Source: Nocardia xishanensis NBRC 101358 (GTDB taxonomy: Bacteria; Actinomycetota; Actinomycetes; Mycobacteriales; Mycobacteriaceae). Taken from it: 64,000 nt of DNA. The notes below the pieces were generated by a model, which was not told the origin of the DNA, ran no database searches, and saw only the letters and a program-made list of their open reading frames with translations. Position 1 is the stretch's first letter, and each line of letters begins with the position of its first letter. Positions 39,751-49,443 of the stretch are shown piece after piece. The stretch covers positions 1 to 64,000 of the forward strand of contig NZ_BDCF01000048.1 in NCBI RefSeq assembly GCF_001613365.1, given 5' to 3'. A program made the translations under genes and the position numbers.

Positions 39751-42700
39751 TCATCCGTCAACCGCGCCCACAACCATTGCGCTCGAGGCGGCCGAATCTC
39801 CAGCTGTCCACCGGACCGCGAAGTCGCCGGACCCGGCGACGGATTCGCGCACATCGTCCGGTCCGTGCGCGCCGACGTAGGCCGCCCACAGCGCGCTGTA
39901 GGCGCCGCAGCGAGCGAGCAACTCGGCGTGCGTTCCCGCCTCCAGCAACCGGCCGTCGCCGATCACCGCGATCAGGTCGGCGTCGGCGGCGGTGGCGAGC
40001 CGATGGGCGACGACCAGGGTGGTGCGGCCCGCGGTGAGCACGTCGACCGCGGCGCGGACCCTGGCCTCGGTGGCCAGGTCGAGTGAGGCGGTGGCTTCGT
40101 CGAGGATCAGGATGTCGGGCTCCACGAGCTGGGCCCTGGCCAGTGCGAGGAGTTGCCGCTGTCCCGCCGACAGGTTCCGGCCGTGCTCGCCGATGGGCTG
40201 GTAGTAGCCGTGCTCGAGGGCGGCGATCATCTCGTGCGCGCCGACCGCCCGCGCGGCCCATTCGATATCGGCCGGAGTGGCGTCCGGTTTGCCGTAGGCG
40301 ATGGCCGCGCGCACCGTGTCGCCGAAAAGAAACGGTTCCTGAGGGACGACGCCGAGCCGCTTGCGGTAGTCGCGCAATCGATAGCGCCGGATGTCGACCC
40401 CGTCGACCAGGACCGCGCCCTCGGCGGGGTCGTAGAACCGGGCGAGCAGTTTCACCAGCGTCGATTTGCCCGCGCCGGTCTCGCCGACGAGCGCGACCTT
40501 CTGGCCCGGCGCGATGCGCAGATTCACCCCGCCGAGCGCCTGGCGCGCGGCGCTGCCGGAAACCGTTGGCTCGTAAGAGAATCCGACTTCGCGTAGTTCG
40601 ATGGCGCCGGTCAGCCGGTCGACCGGCCGTGCGTCGTCCGCCTCGGGCGTGGTGACTTCGGTGCGCAGCAACGCCCCCAGCCGGTCGACGCCGACGACCG
40701 CCTGCTGGTAGCTGTCGAACACCTGCGACAGCTGCTGGATCGGCGCGAAGAGCAGGTCGATGTAGAGCAGGAACGCGATGAGGGTGCCCGCGCTGAGCAG
40801 CCCGCCGCGCACATCGTGCACGCCGACGGCCAGGACAGCGACCGTCGCGGCCACCGACATCAGTTCGACGAACGGGAAGAACACGGCCATCAGCGTCTGG
40901 CTGCGCAGTCGCGCGTCACGATAGGCCCACGAACGCCGTTCGAATTCCGCCTGATTCACCGCTTCGCGCCGATAGGCCTGGGTGACCGCGATGTTGTCGA
41001 CGTTCTCCTGGAGGTAGGCGTTTGCGGCGCTGACCCGGTCGCGAGCCACGGTGTACGCGGGCACGGAGAGCCGCCGGAACACCACGGTCGAGATCGCAAG
41101 CACCGGAAGCAGCGCGAGCACGACGACGGCCAGCCCCGCATCGATCGTCAGCAGCGCCACCACCACGCCCGCGATGGTGACCGCGCTGGTCAGCGCGGTG
41201 GCCAGGCCGGTTTGCAAAAAGGTCGACAGCCCGTCCACATCGGTCGTCATGCGGGTCATGATCCGGCCGCCGAGTTCCCTTTCGTAGAACTGGAGGCCGA
41301 GCCGTTGCAGGTGCGCGAAGGTCTTGACCCGGAGACCGAACAGCAACCGCTCGCCCGCGAGCCCGGTGACCCTGACCTGCGCGACGCTGATCGCCCAGTC
41401 CAGCGCCACCACCGTCAGGGCCAGGCCCGCCGCGAGCAACAGCACCTCGCGGGCTCCGGCGAGCACGCCGTGGTCGATGCCGTAGCGCACCAGGAACGGG
41501 ATCACGATCTGCGCGAGCGCGTCCGCGCCGACAAACCCGAGACCGGCGAGCAGCGGCAGCGCGAACGGGCGCAGCAACCGCCCAAGCGAGAACCGCGGAT
41601 CCGGGGTCCGGGAAAACGATTCCGGCACTCGCGGTTCGCCACGCAGCGGCGGCAGCCGGTCGATCAGCGCGGCGACATCACCGCTCGGCGGCGCCGTCGC
41701 GAGCATCCCCGGCCCGCCCGCGCGCCCCATCGGCCCCCCAGCGCCGGCCGCGCGCTGGGCGAACGCCTTGGCGACCTGTTCGAGGGTGCGGGTGTCGTCA
41801 TCGGCGTCGGAGGCCGGTTCGACCCACAGCTGCGCGGTCGGCGCGGCAGGCCTCCCCGTCGCGTCGCCGTCGATGACCGTCGGGTCCGGCGGAGTGAACA
41901 GCGCGCGGAACAACTCGCCCGAGTCCTGAAGTTCGCGCAGCGTGCCGCATTCGGCGACGCGCCCGCCGTCCAGGACCGCGACCCGATCCGCAAGGGCCAG
42001 CGTGGACATCCGGTGCGCGACGACGAGGGTGGTGCGCCGCCGCACCTCCGCGGCGATGCGCGCGAAGATCAGCTCCTCGACGCGCGCGTCGACCGCGGAG
42101 GTAGCGTCGTCGAGGACGAGGATCGGGGCGTCGGTGAGCAGGGCGCGGGCGAGCGCGATGCGCTGCCGTTGCCCGCCGGAGAGCCGCTGGCCGCGCTCGC
42201 CGATGCGGGTGTCGAGCCCGTCGGGCAGTGCGGCGACGAACTCGTCGGCCGCAGCGAGATGCAGTGCGTGCCAGACCTTCTCGTCGTCGGCGTCGGGCCT
42301 GCCGTAGGCGACGTTGGCGCGCACCGTGTCGGCCATCAGGTGCGTGTCCTCGAACACCATCGCGACCAGCGCGCGGGCGTCGGGCAGATCGCGCAGATCC
42401 GTTCCGTCGAACCGCACGCTGCCCGCGTCGGGCGTGAACAGTCGCGGCAGCAGCTGCACCAGGGTCGACTTGCCGCTGCCCGCGCTGCCCGCCAGGGCGA
42501 GCGTCTCGCCGGACGCCACGGTCAGGTCGACGCCGTCGAGGACCACGGTGTCGTCGAAAGAGAAACGCACGCCGTGGAATTCGACTCGCGGCGGCGCCTC
42601 GCTGATGGGCGGCCGTGTCGTCGTGCTCGGTCCGGTGGGCGCTGGCGTGTCGATGATCTCGCGCACCCGGTCCAGCGACGCCTTGCCCTGCTGGCTGACG

Positions 42701-43605
42701 GTCAGCAGCATGGAGAACTGGCGGATCGGGCCCACGAAGGAGACCAGGTAGGTCATGAACGCCAGAAACGTGCCGAGCGTGATCGACTGGTGCAGCGCCA
42801 GCAGCCCGCCCACGACCAGGATCAGCGCTTGACCCGCCGCGGGCACGGCCTGCATGGCGGGTGCGAACCGGCTGGTGATCCTGGTGACCCGCAGCCGCGA
42901 GCGGAAGAGGTCACGCGCGCTGCGCTCCAGCGCCTCGAGTTCGTGCTGCTCCTGACCGAATCCCTTGACCACCCGCACACCCGCGACCGCGGCCTCCACC
43001 TGCATCGCCACGTCGGCCGCTCTGGCCTGCGCGTCCCAGTTGGCGGGGAACAGCTGACGCTGGCTGCTGCGCGTGATCAGCCACAGCGCCGGAACCACCA
43101 GCACCGCGATGACGGTCAGCCCCGGTGACATCGCGGCCATCAGCGCCAAGGCCGCGCCGAGCAGCATCACGTTGCCCGCCACCATCGGGATCAGCTGGAG
43201 GAACATCTGGATCAGGGTGACGTCGGTGATGGCCCGGCTCACCACCTGACCGGTGCTCAGCCCGGCCCGAGCGTGCCCGTCCAGCCGCAGCAGCGCGGCG
43301 AAGACGTCGCCCCGCAGGTCGTGCTGCACGCCGAGGGACAGTCGCGACGAGGCGACCCGGCGGGCGAACGACGAGCCGAACCGTGCGAGACCCACCGCGA
43401 AAAGCAGTGCCACCCAGGGCGATACCGAAGCGGCCGTGGTCGTCAGCGTGTCGACCACATGGCGAACGATCACCGGCAGCACCGCGGTCGCGACGGCGGC
43501 GGAAATCGCCCCCGCCGTCGCGACCGCCACCAACGCCGGATGCGCGAGGCACCGTTGCCACAGATAGCGCAGCCAGCCGGGCTGCGATGTCACGGAATCC
43601 GTCAC
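39751..43605 (-). CDS. Fused two-half ABC exporter (TMD-NBD-TMD-NBD)
   Basis: A 1284-residue protein holding both halves of an exporter that is normally a heterodimer. Half 1: six membrane helices (about 15-300), Walker A GSAGSGKSTL (about 371-380), signature LSGGQRQ, Walker B ILVLDDATS. Half 2: six helices (about 690-980), Walker A GETGAGKSTL (about 1074-1083), signature LSAGQRQ, Walker B ILILDEATA. In half 1 the residue after Walker B Asp is Asp instead of the catalytic Glu, so only one ATP site is probably fully active, as in many asymmetric exporters. Substrate is unknown. The GTG start follows GGAGAG. Confidence 0.92.
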   Translation of the reverse strand: MTDSVTSQPGWLRYLWQRCLAHPALVAVATAGAISAAVATAVLPVIVRHVVDTLTTTAASVSPWVALLFAVGLARFGSSFARRVASSRLSLGVQHDLRGDVFAALLRLDGHARAGLSTGQVVSRAITDVTLIQMFLQLIPMVAGNVMLLGAALALMAAMSPGLTVIAVLVVPALWLITRSSQRQLFPANWDAQARAADVAMQVEAAVAGVRVVKGFGQEQHELEALERSARDLFRSRLRVTRITSRFAPAMQAVPAAGQALILVVGGLLALHQSITLGTFLAFMTYLVSFVGPIRQFSMLLTVSQQGKASLDRVREIIDTPAPTGPSTTTRPPISEAPPRVEFHGVRFSFDDTVVLDGVDLTVASGETLALAGSAGSGKSTLVQLLPRLFTPDAGSVRFDGTDLRDLPDARALVAMVFEDTHLMADTVRANVAYGRPDADDEKVWHALHLAAADEFVAALPDGLDTRIGERGQRLSGGQRQRIALARALLTDAPILVLDDATSAVDARVEELIFARIAAEVRRRTTLVVAHRMSTLALADRVAVLDGGRVAECGTLRELQDSGELFRALFTPPDPTVIDGDATGRPAAPTAQLWVEPASDADDDTRTLEQVAKAFAQRAAGAGGPMGRAGGPGMLATAPPSGDVAALIDRLPPLRGEPRVPESFSRTPDPRFSLGRLLRPFALPLLAGLGFVGADALAQIVIPFLVRYGIDHGVLAGAREVLLLAAGLALTVVALDWAISVAQVRVTGLAGERLLFGLRVKTFAHLQRLGLQFYERELGGRIMTRMTTDVDGLSTFLQTGLATALTSAVTIAGVVVALLTIDAGLAVVVLALLPVLAISTVVFRRLSVPAYTVARDRVSAANAYLQENVDNIAVTQAYRREAVNQAEFERRSWAYRDARLRSQTLMAVFFPFVELMSVAATVAVLAVGVHDVRGGLLSAGTLIAFLLYIDLLFAPIQQLSQVFDSYQQAVVGVDRLGALLRTEVTTPEADDARPVDRLTGAIELREVGFSYEPTVSGSAARQALGGVNLRIAPGQKVALVGETGAGKSTLVKLLARFYDPAEGAVLVDGVDIRRYRLRDYRKRLGVVPQEPFLFGDTVRAAIAYGKPDATPADIEWAARAVGAHEMIAALEHGYYQPIGEHGRNLSAGQRQLLALARAQLVEPDILILDEATASLDLATEARVRAAVDVLTAGRTTLVVAHRLATAADADLIAVIGDGRLLEAGTHAELLARCGAYSALWAAYVGAHGPDDVRESVAGSGDFAVRWTAGDSAASSAMVVGAVDG

Positions 43606-43629
43606 CGGATGGTTCTCTCCTCTACAGTT

Positions 43630-44976
43630 CTACTGTGCTGCGGCGAGCTGGTCGGCGTACTGGTTCGGCGGACGGTTCAGCCCGTAGTGGCCGCGCAGCG
43701 TCGTCTCGGTGTAGTCGGTGCGAAACAGGCCGCGCGCCTGCAGAATCGGCGCCACTTCGTCGACGAAACGGTCCAAACCCGATGGCAGCACCGCGGGCAT
43801 GACGTTGAAGCCGTCCGCGGCGCCCTCCCGGAACCATTCCTCGATGGTGTCGGCGACCTGTTCGGCCGTTCCCGCGAAGGTGCGGTGACCGCGCCCGCCG
43901 CCCAGCCGGGTGATGAGTTCGCGCACGGTGAGCCGTTCGCGGCGGGCCAGATTCACGATGAGGGTGAACCGGCTCTTGGCGCCCTCGATGTCGTCCTCGG
44001 TGGGCAGGTTCTCGGGCAGCTCGCTGTCCAGATCGAACTCGTCCAGCGGGATGGCGAACCGCTCGGCCAGTTGCCTACGCGCGTATTCGGGCGAGATCAG
44101 CCGGGCCAGTTCGGCATCCAGTTCACGGGCGTGCTCCTCGGTGTCGCCGATCACCGGCACGATGCCGGGCAGCACCTTCAGCAGCTCGGGGTCGCGGCCG
44201 AGGCGGCGAGCGCGGTCCTTCAGGTCGGTGTAGAACGCCTTGCCGTCCTCGAGGGTCTGCTGCGCGGTGAACACCGCCTCGGCGTAGCGTGCGGCGAAAT
44301 TCTTTCCGTCCTCGGAGGATCCGGCCTGCACGAGCACCGGGTAGCCCTGCGGCGAACGCGGCAGATTCAGCGGTCCGTCGACCTTGAAGAACCGGCCGCG
44401 ATGACCGATCTTGCGCACCTTCTCCGCGTCGGCGTGGATGCCGAGCTGCTTGTCCGCGACGATCGCGTCGTCGTCCCAGCTGTCCCACAGCTTCGTGGCG
44501 ACCTCGACGAACTCGCCCGCCTTCTCGTAGCGCAGCTTGTGGTCGGGCGTGTCGTCGAGGCCGAAATTGCGGGCCGCGTCCGCGCCCGCGGTGGTGACGA
44601 TGTTCCATCCGGCGCGGCCGTTGCTCACCCAGTCCACCGAGGCGAACCGCCTGGCCAGGTTGTACGGATCGTTGTAACTGGTGGACGCGGTGGCGATGAG
44701 ACCGATGCGGTTGGTCTGCACGGCGACTGCGGTGAGGATGACGGTCGGCTCCAGCTTGCCGCTCGGCCGACGGCCGGGATCGCCCATCAGCACCGGGCTG
44801 TCGGCGAAGAAGATCGAATCGAACTTGCCGCGCTCGGCGGTCTGCGCGAGCCGGACGTAGTGATCGATGTCGATGTCGGCCCGCGGATCGCTCTCCGGCA
44901 GCCGCCAAGCCGCCTCGTGATGGCCGACCGACATCAGGAAGGCGTTGAGGTGCAACGTTTTCGGGGTCCTTGTCAC
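43630..44976 (-). CDS. NtaA/SnaA/DszA-type FMNH2-dependent monooxygenase
   Basis: A 448-residue luciferase-fold monooxygenase of the NtaA/DszA/SfnG group. It starts TLHLNAFLMSVGHHEAAWR, and FDSIFFADSPVL and AYRxxGWNIVTT-like segments (here AGWNIVTTAG) are family marks. Such enzymes use FMNH2 from a partner reductase to cleave C-S or C-N bonds, often for sulfur supply. It is the last gene of a sulfonate-type ABC operon, which supports a sulfur-scavenging role. No flavin reductase is adjacent. The GTG start follows AAAGGA. Confidence 0.9.
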   Translation of the reverse strand: MTRTPKTLHLNAFLMSVGHHEAAWRLPESDPRADIDIDHYVRLAQTAERGKFDSIFFADSPVLMGDPGRRPSGKLEPTVILTAVAVQTNRIGLIATASTSYNDPYNLARRFASVDWVSNGRAGWNIVTTAGADAARNFGLDDTPDHKLRYEKAGEFVEVATKLWDSWDDDAIVADKQLGIHADAEKVRKIGHRGRFFKVDGPLNLPRSPQGYPVLVQAGSSEDGKNFAARYAEAVFTAQQTLEDGKAFYTDLKDRARRLGRDPELLKVLPGIVPVIGDTEEHARELDAELARLISPEYARRQLAERFAIPLDEFDLDSELPENLPTEDDIEGAKSRFTLIVNLARRERLTVRELITRLGGGRGHRTFAGTAEQVADTIEEWFREGAADGFNVMPAVLPSGLDRFVDEVAPILQARGLFRTDYTETTLRGHYGLNRPPNQYADQLAAAQ

Positions 44977-44986
44977 GGGGGTCCTT

Positions 44987-45709
44987 TCACACGGTCGCGG
45001 GAGCGACGCCCAACGAGGCGAGCAGGGTGCGGCGGATACGTTGGAATTCGGGCAGGCTGGGGTCTCGCTCGGCGGGCAGGTCGACGTCGAGGTCCACCGA
45101 GATGCGGCCCGCGTCCAGCACGAGGACTCGGTCGGCCAGTGCGATCGCCTCGTCGACGTCGTGCGTCACCAGCAGCACCGAGGGGCCACGGCGGCGGACG
45201 AGCTCGCGTAGCAGCTCGTGCATCTTGATCCTGGTGAGCGCGTCGAGCGCACCGAACGGTTCGTCGGCCAGTAGCAGATCGGGCTCGCCGACCAGCGAGC
45301 GCGCCAACGAAACCCTTTGCTGCTCACCGCCGGACAGTTCGTTGGGCCACGCGCGCTCCCGGCCCGCGAGCCCGACCTCGGCCAGCACCTTCGTCGCCGC
45401 CGACCGGCCCGACCTCGGCTGTCCGTACAGCACGTTGGCCAGCACCCGCTGCCAGGGCAGCAGGCGGGAATCCTGGAACACGACCGAGGTCTTGTCCGGC
45501 ACCCGCAGCGTGCCCGAGCCGCTGACGTCGTAGTCGAGCCCGGCCAGCGCGCGCAGCAAGGTGCTCTTGCCGGATCCGCTGCGCCCGAGCAGGGCCACGA
45601 ACTGCCCGTGCGGAATGCCCAGCGTCAACCCGTCCAGCACGGCGCGGTCGCCGAAACCGCGGGTGAGATCCCTGATCTCGACATCTAGTTCGCGATCGTG
45701 CGCCGCCAC
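44987..45709 (-). CDS. ssuB: ABC transporter ATPase, sulfonate/nitrate type (SsuB-like)
   Basis: A 240-residue ATPase with Walker A GRSGSGKST (about 41-49), signature LSGGEQQR, Walker B LLLADEP and H-loop VTHDVDEA. It belongs to the SsuB/TauB/NrtD class that drives uptake of sulfonates, taurine or nitrate. The GTG at 45709 (AAGGTG upstream) overlaps the permease 3' end by 25 bases, so translation is coupled. The following gene is a sulfur-type monooxygenase. Confidence 0.9.
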   Translation of the reverse strand: MAAHDRELDVEIRDLTRGFGDRAVLDGLTLGIPHGQFVALLGRSGSGKSTLLRALAGLDYDVSGSGTLRVPDKTSVVFQDSRLLPWQRVLANVLYGQPRSGRSAATKVLAEVGLAGRERAWPNELSGGEQQRVSLARSLVGEPDLLLADEPFGALDALTRIKMHELLRELVRRRGPSVLLVTHDVDEAIALADRVLVLDAGRISVDLDVDLPAERDPSLPEFQRIRRTLLASLGVAPATV

Positions 45710-46539
45710 GACAGCACCTTTCGCTCGAGCAGGCGAATGCCCGCGTCGGAGGCGAGGCCGAACGTGCCGTAGACGGCGAGGCCGACCAGGATCACGTCGG
45801 CCTGACCGTAGTTCTGGGCGTTGGTCATCATCTTTCCGAGCCCGTCGACGGCGTTCACCGACTCGACCACGATCAGCGCGAGCCACGCGCCGGTCACCGA
45901 AAGACGAAGCCCTAGAAAGAAACCGGGCAACGAACCGGGTATCACGACCTGCCGCACGAAGGTGGAACGCGAAACGCCCTGCACCTCGGACAGTTCCACG
46001 AACCGCTTGTCGATGGTGGTGAGCGAGGCGTGCGTCTGGATATACATCGTGACCACCACGCCGAGGGTGATGAGCACGATCTTGAACGTCTCGCCGATCC
46101 CGAGCCACAGGATCATCAGCGGGATCAGGCCGAGCGTCGGGATCGCGCGCTTGAGCTGAACCGGACCGTCCACCAACGACTCCCCGATCCGGGACAGCCC
46201 GGCGATCAGGGCGAGCGCGGTGCCGATCACGATGCCGATCCCGAGTCCGATGGCCGCGCGTTCCAGCGAGGCCGCGACGTTGGTCAGCAGCGCGCCGTCC
46301 CGCAGCAGCTCCCAGCCGGTCTCCAGCACCGTCCACGGCGCCGAGAGTTTGCGTTCGTCGAAGACGCCGGACGACACGCCACCCGCCCAGATCGCGAGCA
46401 GCAACACGACGCCGAGCAACCGGGCGAACGGGACGGTCTTGCCGACGCCGAGCCTGCGCAGCGGACGGCGGGCGACGAATCCGTCCGAGACCCGGTGCGC
46501 CACTACCGGAGCGGCGGCGCGGGTGAGTGCGATGGTCAT
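45685..46539 (-). CDS. ssuC: ABC transporter permease, sulfonate/nitrate type (SsuC-like)
   Basis: A 284-residue inner-membrane permease with about six helices and the EAA-type loop VELSEVQGVSRSTFVRQVVIPGSLPG that docks the ATPase. Its start overlaps the stop of the binding-protein gene by ATGA, after GAGGAG. The three genes together encode an aliphatic-sulfonate-like importer. Confidence 0.9.
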   Translation of the reverse strand: MTIALTRAAAPVVAHRVSDGFVARRPLRRLGVGKTVPFARLLGVVLLLAIWAGGVSSGVFDERKLSAPWTVLETGWELLRDGALLTNVAASLERAAIGLGIGIVIGTALALIAGLSRIGESLVDGPVQLKRAIPTLGLIPLMILWLGIGETFKIVLITLGVVVTMYIQTHASLTTIDKRFVELSEVQGVSRSTFVRQVVIPGSLPGFFLGLRLSVTGAWLALIVVESVNAVDGLGKMMTNAQNYGQADVILVGLAVYGTFGLASDAGIRLLERKVLSWRRTIAN

Positions 46540-47576
46540 TGTGACTCCTCGGTGCGGTACTGCGGCGCGACCGCGTCGGCGGCCACTTTCTCGAAACGCC
46601 GGTCGAACAATTGGCCGGCGTCGAACGAATCACCGAAATAGCCGGAGCCGGTGACCAGGTCGACGGTTTCCTGTTCCCAGGCGATGGCCGCGTCCCAGTT
46701 GTCCGGGAAATAGGGTTTCGGAGTGGTTTTCAGGATTCGGCGGCCGTCCTCGGCGCCGACTTCCTGGTCTTTGACGTAATAGGCCCGGATCCATTCCTCG
46801 GGATGCTCCCAAGCCCACACCTCGCCGCGCGCCCAGAATTTCACGAATTCCTTGGCGGCGGCCAGTTTCGCCGAATCCCGCAGTACCGAGGTCGGCGCCC
46901 AGAGCGCCGACAGCGCGTCGACGGCCTGGGTTTGCAGCGCGGTGGCGCCCTGGCTGCGATACTTCTCGAGGTACTTGGTGAGCGACGGTTCGCCGAGCGG
47001 GGCGACGTCGATCTGCTTGCCCTGCAACGCGGTCAGGAACTGCGGGCTGTTCAGTTCCACCAGCTGCACCTCGTTCAGCTCGATACCAGCGGCCTTCAGT
47101 GTGCGCAGCACGATGACGCCCTGTGCCTGGCCGGGGGAGAAGGCGATCTTCTTGCCGCGCAGATCGGCGAGGCTGCCGATGCTGCTTCCGGGGGCCGTCG
47201 CCAGCTGGTAATTGGGCAGATTGCGCACCTTGACGCCGATGATCTTGGCGTCGACGCCGGTCGCGTGCGCGTGGATCGGCGGAATGCCCGCGTTGGAGGC
47301 GATGTCGACCGATCCGCCGCGGAACGCCTGGATGACGTCGGGTCCGGCGGAGACCGCGGGCCAATCGGTCACGGTGAAAGGCAATTTCGCCAGTTCACCC
47401 GAGGCCTCGAGCGCGACGCGCGCGGTGCGGACCGAGACCTTCAACTCGGTGCCCGCCGGTACCGAGTCCGGCAGCGCGGCGGTGAGCGCCACGTCGCCAG
47501 CGTCGTCGGTCGCGCACGAGGCAAGCAGGCCTGCCGCCGCGACGACGACGGCTATTCGTCGAAGAGAAAATCGCAC
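46536..47576 (-). CDS. ssuA: Substrate-binding lipoprotein, sulfonate type (SsuA-like)
   Basis: A 346-residue periplasmic-type binding protein. The signal peptide ends in a lipobox (LLASC, Cys about residue 20), so it is membrane-anchored. The body has the two-lobe SBP fold of the SsuA/NMT1 family (SLADLRGKKIAFSPGQAQG, PQFLTALQGKQIDVAPLGEP). The GTG at 47576 gives a normal signal peptide; the longer frame to 47690 does not. It is first in the operon; a palindrome next to the ROK gene lies about 150 bases upstream. Confidence 0.88.
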   Translation of the reverse strand: MRFSLRRIAVVVAAAGLLASCATDDAGDVALTAALPDSVPAGTELKVSVRTARVALEASGELAKLPFTVTDWPAVSAGPDVIQAFRGGSVDIASNAGIPPIHAHATGVDAKIIGVKVRNLPNYQLATAPGSSIGSLADLRGKKIAFSPGQAQGVIVLRTLKAAGIELNEVQLVELNSPQFLTALQGKQIDVAPLGEPSLTKYLEKYRSQGATALQTQAVDALSALWAPTSVLRDSAKLAAAKEFVKFWARGEVWAWEHPEEWIRAYYVKDQEVGAEDGRRILKTTPKPYFPDNWDAAIAWEQETVDLVTGSGYFGDSFDAGQLFDRRFEKVAADAVAPQYRTEESQ

Positions 47577-47722
47577 AGTGTGTTCCTGGGTCGAATCCGA
47601 TAGCGGGAGAGGGGTTTCCGACCCGACGACATCGATCGCCCGTTCCGTATCCGGCGATGCCGATGTGCCGCATTTCCATACCGAAAACAATGACCGTCGC
47701 GGGGGTGCACCGTCAATTTTCG

Positions 47723-47744
47723 TTCGACTTAAAATTAGTCGGAA
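47723..47744. promoter_or_regulatory. AT-rich operator-like palindrome upstream of the sulfonate operon
   Basis: CGACT-TAAAATT-AGTCG (47725-47741), extending imperfectly to TTCGACT/AGTCGGAA, is strikingly AT-rich at the centre against GC-rich surroundings. ROK repressors bind sites with such AT-rich cores. It touches the ROK gene stop and precedes the ssuA start by about 150 bases, so ROK control of the transport operon is plausible. Confidence 0.5.
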
Positions 47745-48878
47745 TCAAACGGCGCGGGCGGCGAGCGCGGTGTGCGGGGCATGGAACAGGCCGTGCAAAA
47801 CTACGGTGGCCGAGCTTATTTCGAGGATCCGGCCCTGGAACGACGACGGGAACACCACCTCCTCCGGTGCGGCGCACACCGCCGACCGAGCGCGGACCGC
47901 GTCCAGATACGCGGCGTGCACGCCGGGCAGGCGCAACGCTCGGTCCGAGATCACCACCGCGTCCGGGTCGAGCAGGTCGATCAGCGCGGCGACGACACCT
48001 CCGAGCACGCGGGCACGTTCCGCGAACCGGTCGTGGGCAGCGGTGCCCGGCCGGGCCTGCGCCAAGAGGGCGGGCACGTCGACAGCGGGCAAGCCCGCCG
48101 CCGCGCACAGCGCGTGATCGGCGAACTCTTCCAGCGGGCGCGCCGGAAGGCCTTGCGCCCGTGCGGCTTCGGTATCGAGCAGCCGGGCGATGGAGCCCGC
48201 GGCCGAGCGCGGCCCGTAGTGCACCTGCCCGTGCACGGCGAACGCGGCATCGATCACATTGCCGACGAACAGCACGATGGAACTCGCCGCATCGCGGATC
48301 CTGCCGAACAGCTGCTCGGCGTGCGCCAGCGCCCTGGTGTGATTGTCGAGTTCGGTGGGCAGTCCGGTGCGCTCGGCCAACTCGTCGCGCACCGGAACGT
48401 CGCGCCAGCCGAGGAACGAGTGGTGCACGACGGTGCCCGCGACGGTGTCCACCCAGCCGCCGGTCGCCACGCCGAGCCCCACGATTCGCATATCGGACAG
48501 TTCGTCGGAGAGGCGCCGCACCTGATCGGCCGCGGCGGCGAGAACCGCGGGCGGATCCAGTGATCGGTGCGGCAGTTTCGTGCTGCGCACCACGCGGCCG
48601 CCGATGTCGACGGCGGCGATCGTGGTCCGCCCCGCGGCGATGTGGACGCCAAGCGCCACATTGCCGCCGGTGTTCAGCTCGAGCGGGCTGAACGGGCGGC
48701 CGATCCCTGCGCCGGTCGTCTCGGGAAGCTCCACCAGCAGCCCCGCCTCGATCAGCGAGCGCGCCTGCCACGTCAGTGTCGCGGGGGACAGGGCGGCATG
48801 CCTGGCGATGACGCTGCGCGGCGCCGGTCCGAGCTCGAGCACCGCCCGCAGAACCGATCCGGCGCTGCTGTCCGTCAT
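47745..48878 (-). CDS. ROK-family transcriptional regulator
   Basis: A 377-residue protein. The N-terminal winged helix-turn-helix (about 5-60; IARHAALSPATLTWQARSLI) precedes a ROK sugar-kinase-like domain (about 75-375) with AAVDIGGRVV and GVHIAAGRTT. The ROK zinc motif CxCGxxGCxE is missing, since the region reads GPRSAAGSIARLL. ATP-binding glycines are partly kept. It may sense a non-sugar ligand, fitting its place just upstream of a sulfur-uptake operon. The ATG at 48878 has AGAGGTG 6 bases before it; the GTG at 48887 is too close. Confidence 0.87.
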   Translation of the reverse strand: MTDSSAGSVLRAVLELGPAPRSVIARHAALSPATLTWQARSLIEAGLLVELPETTGAGIGRPFSPLELNTGGNVALGVHIAAGRTTIAAVDIGGRVVRSTKLPHRSLDPPAVLAAAADQVRRLSDELSDMRIVGLGVATGGWVDTVAGTVVHHSFLGWRDVPVRDELAERTGLPTELDNHTRALAHAEQLFGRIRDAASSIVLFVGNVIDAAFAVHGQVHYGPRSAAGSIARLLDTEAARAQGLPARPLEEFADHALCAAAGLPAVDVPALLAQARPGTAAHDRFAERARVLGGVVAALIDLLDPDAVVISDRALRLPGVHAAYLDAVRARSAVCAAPEEVVFPSSFQGRILEISSATVVLHGLFHAPHTALAARAV

Positions 48879-49005
48879 GGTCGTCACCTCTTCCCGCGCT
48901 GACAGAGCAGCGTAGGGCGGGCGAGCCGTCCGGCGGAGGGTTGCGCGCAGCTCGAGCGGAAGGGCGCGGGCGCGCTCGTCGCCGAGCGCCTCTGCTCCCG
49001 GCGTG

Positions 49006-49443
49006 CTATCCGCGCCCGGCGCGAGCGATCAGGTAGGACCTCACGACGAGACGAAGTTCGTCGACCAATGCCGGGCGTTGCGCCTCGTCGGCGTCGACGA
49101 TCAACGGCATCATGCCGCGCAGCAGCTGGAACGCCACCGTGGTCGCGCGATGCCGGTCTTCGGGAGCCAGCTCGGGAAACACCGAACCCACGAGGGACTC
49201 GACCTGGATGTGGACCGCCGTGTGCGCGGGAGCGACCGCATCACGAAGCGCGGCGGGCATATCCGTGCGGGCGAACAACGCCTTGAATCCGGGTGGGCGA
49301 GGTTGAACTCGTCCAGCGGGCCGAGCAACCGGTCCAGCAGCGCGTCGAGGCCGAGTCCCTCGGTCGCCGCGGGGACGCTGCCGCGGAACTCGACGAGCCG
49401 TTCCCGGTAGAACCCGGCCAGCGCCGCGGCGAGTTCGTCCTTT
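49006..49443 (-). pseudogene. TetR regulator remnant: N-terminal HTH lost, internal frameshift
   Basis: Reading leftwards, the segment opens abruptly with VAGKDELAAALAGFYRERL, which is the piece just after a TetR helix-turn-helix. It runs to DEFNLAHPD and loses frame near 49285-49295 (one G missing from CACCCGG(G)ATTC). It continues in the next frame as GFKALFARTDMPAALRDA to a normal TetR C-terminus (stop at 49006). There is no DNA-binding domain and no start. It abuts the 5' end of an MMPL remnant on the other strand. Confidence 0.8.
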
